Origin: CAZJYC01 sp964550165
GTDB taxonomy: Bacteria; Acidobacteriota; Aminicenantia; Aminicenantales; Aminicenantaceae
Direction of reading: 5' to 3'
NCBI GenBank assembly: GCA_964550165.1
Contig: CAZJYC010000007.1
Coordinates: 1-57,056 of the forward strand
DNA: 57,056 nucleotides
Shown one piece after another: positions 56,664-57,056 of this stretch (position 1 is its first letter; every line of letters begins with the position of its first letter). The translations under genes were made by a program, and so were the position numbers. Below the pieces are notes generated by a model that searched no databases, was not told the origin of the DNA, and was given only the letters and a program-made list of their open reading frames with translations.

Positions 56664-57056
56664 TTACTGCTCTTTCTTAATCTCTCTAAAGGTTGCCTCA
56701 ACCCATCTCTTTATCTCATCCCTTGCTTTCCGGAAGGCGGTCAAAATCTCTTCCTCAGAGCCCTCGGACTGGCCAGGGTCTTCAAACCCTTTATGGATTA
56801 TCCTTCCTCCAGGGAAAAAAGGGCAGGACTCTTTTGCCTGATCGCAGACCGTGATGACGTAATCAAAACTCATCTCCACAAAATCTCTGACATTTTTTGA
56901 CCGCTGCTGGGAGATATCGATCCCGACTTCTCGCATGACCTTTATGGCATAAGGACTGACTCCTGTAGGCTCAGTTCCAGCGCTATGAGCTTCAAAATCA
57001 TCGCCGTACATATTCTTTAAAAATGCTTCAGCCATCTGAGAACGGGCGGAATTGTG
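56664..57056 (-). CDS. arsC: Arsenate reductase / low-molecular-weight phosphatase family, 5' end cut by the window
   Basis: Partial thioredoxin-coupled ArsC-type protein, 131 codons visible. The frame runs to the window edge with HNSARSQMAEAF, which is the second half of the CxHNSARSQ P-loop; the nucleophilic Cys and about 8 residues lie outside. Further: SAGTEPTGVSPYA (about 25-37), VGIDISQQRSKNV, the second redox Cys region VITVCDQAKESCPFFPGG (about 68-85) and KGFEDPGQSEG with the acid Asp. It reduces arsenate to arsenite or could be a phosphatase; the two CxxxxxC cysteines after VITVC favour arsenate reductase. Confidence 0.9.
   Translation of the reverse strand, partial: HNSARSQMAEAFLKNMYGDDFEAHSAGTEPTGVSPYAIKVMREVGIDISQQRSKNVRDFVEMSFDYVITVCDQAKESCPFFPGGRIIHKGFEDPGQSEGSEEEILTAFRKARDEIKRWVEATFREIKKEQ

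Noticed and set aside
1..57056. CRISPR arrays, transposases, integrases, rRNA genes
   Set aside because: No regularly spaced repeats, no transposase or integrase motifs and no rRNA sequence were seen.

Overview
This window looks like a chromosomal segment of a strictly anaerobic, mesophilic, uncultured bacterium. The lineage is a guess: the gene mix would fit Candidatus Aminicenantes or relatives, but no rRNA or marker set is present to prove it. It is bacterial because it has L21/L27, ObgE, NadD, RsfS, RsmI, RlmH, NAD-dependent LigA, MurA/MurB and sigma70-type promoters. It is anaerobic because almost a third of it encodes oxygen-sensitive iron-sulfur flavoenzymes and a [NiFe]-hydrogenase. 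Genes are dense and mostly co-directional inside operons with ATGA overlaps.

Layout. Bases 1-3540: LemA and HtpX (minus), then citrate synthase. 3689-11760: a decayed nucleotidyltransferase gene, then an amino-acid metabolism cluster (homoserine dehydrogenase, an unrecognised 411-residue protein, an SDR lacking the usual catalytic Tyr/Lys, a cupin, an aminotransferase, a Cys/Met-type PLP lyase) meeting an aldehyde dehydrogenase head-on. 12200-24520: housekeeping genes (murA, a HIT protein that seems to start at AUA, a metallo-hydrolase, NYN and DUF2520 proteins, murB, a TPR protein, ligA, a DUF4388/DnaJ/TPR protein, a split glutaminase/NAD synthetase pair, rsmI), then hsp20. 25300-29990 (minus): rplU-rpmA-obgE-nadD-rsfS and rlmH-dksA-comF. 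30000-38000: tRNA-Val, a tiny membrane protein, an Lrp-type regulator, and divergent from it a four-gene split glutamate-synthase-like operon. 38000-41470: a long hairpin, a zinc-ribbon protein, tRNA-Lys and tRNA-Glu, a lipoprotein, gatCA. 41560-56631: a 16-gene run of electron-bifurcation genes. The window ends in a partial arsC.

The most striking part is 41834-56631. HdrC, HdrB and an N-terminal half of HdrA are followed by a sensory module (two DRTGG proteins, two HATPases, a PHP protein and an [FeFe]-hydrogenase-like protein whose proton-transfer Cys is Ala). Then come NuoE-, ferredoxin-, NuoF- and NuoG-like subunits. The NuoF subunit is fused to a complete NfnB/GltD-like FAD/NAD(P) module. 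The NuoG-like subunit is fused to the missing C-terminal half of HdrA. The run ends with MvhD, MvhG and MvhA. My reading is a HydABC-type bifurcating chassis whose H-cluster domain has been replaced by HdrA coupled to an Mvh [NiFe]-hydrogenase, with two further pyridine-nucleotide and disulfide/ferredoxin ports.

Other patterns: a ~178-bp palindromic element with a G-rich loop occurs twice, each time 14-19 bp upstream of a promoter (gltA, murA). Promoters are close to TTGACA-17-TATAAT, and several (murA, gatC, the FAD/Fe-S gene at 30932, perhaps murB) place the start codon within a few bases of the expected transcription start, implying leaderless mRNAs.
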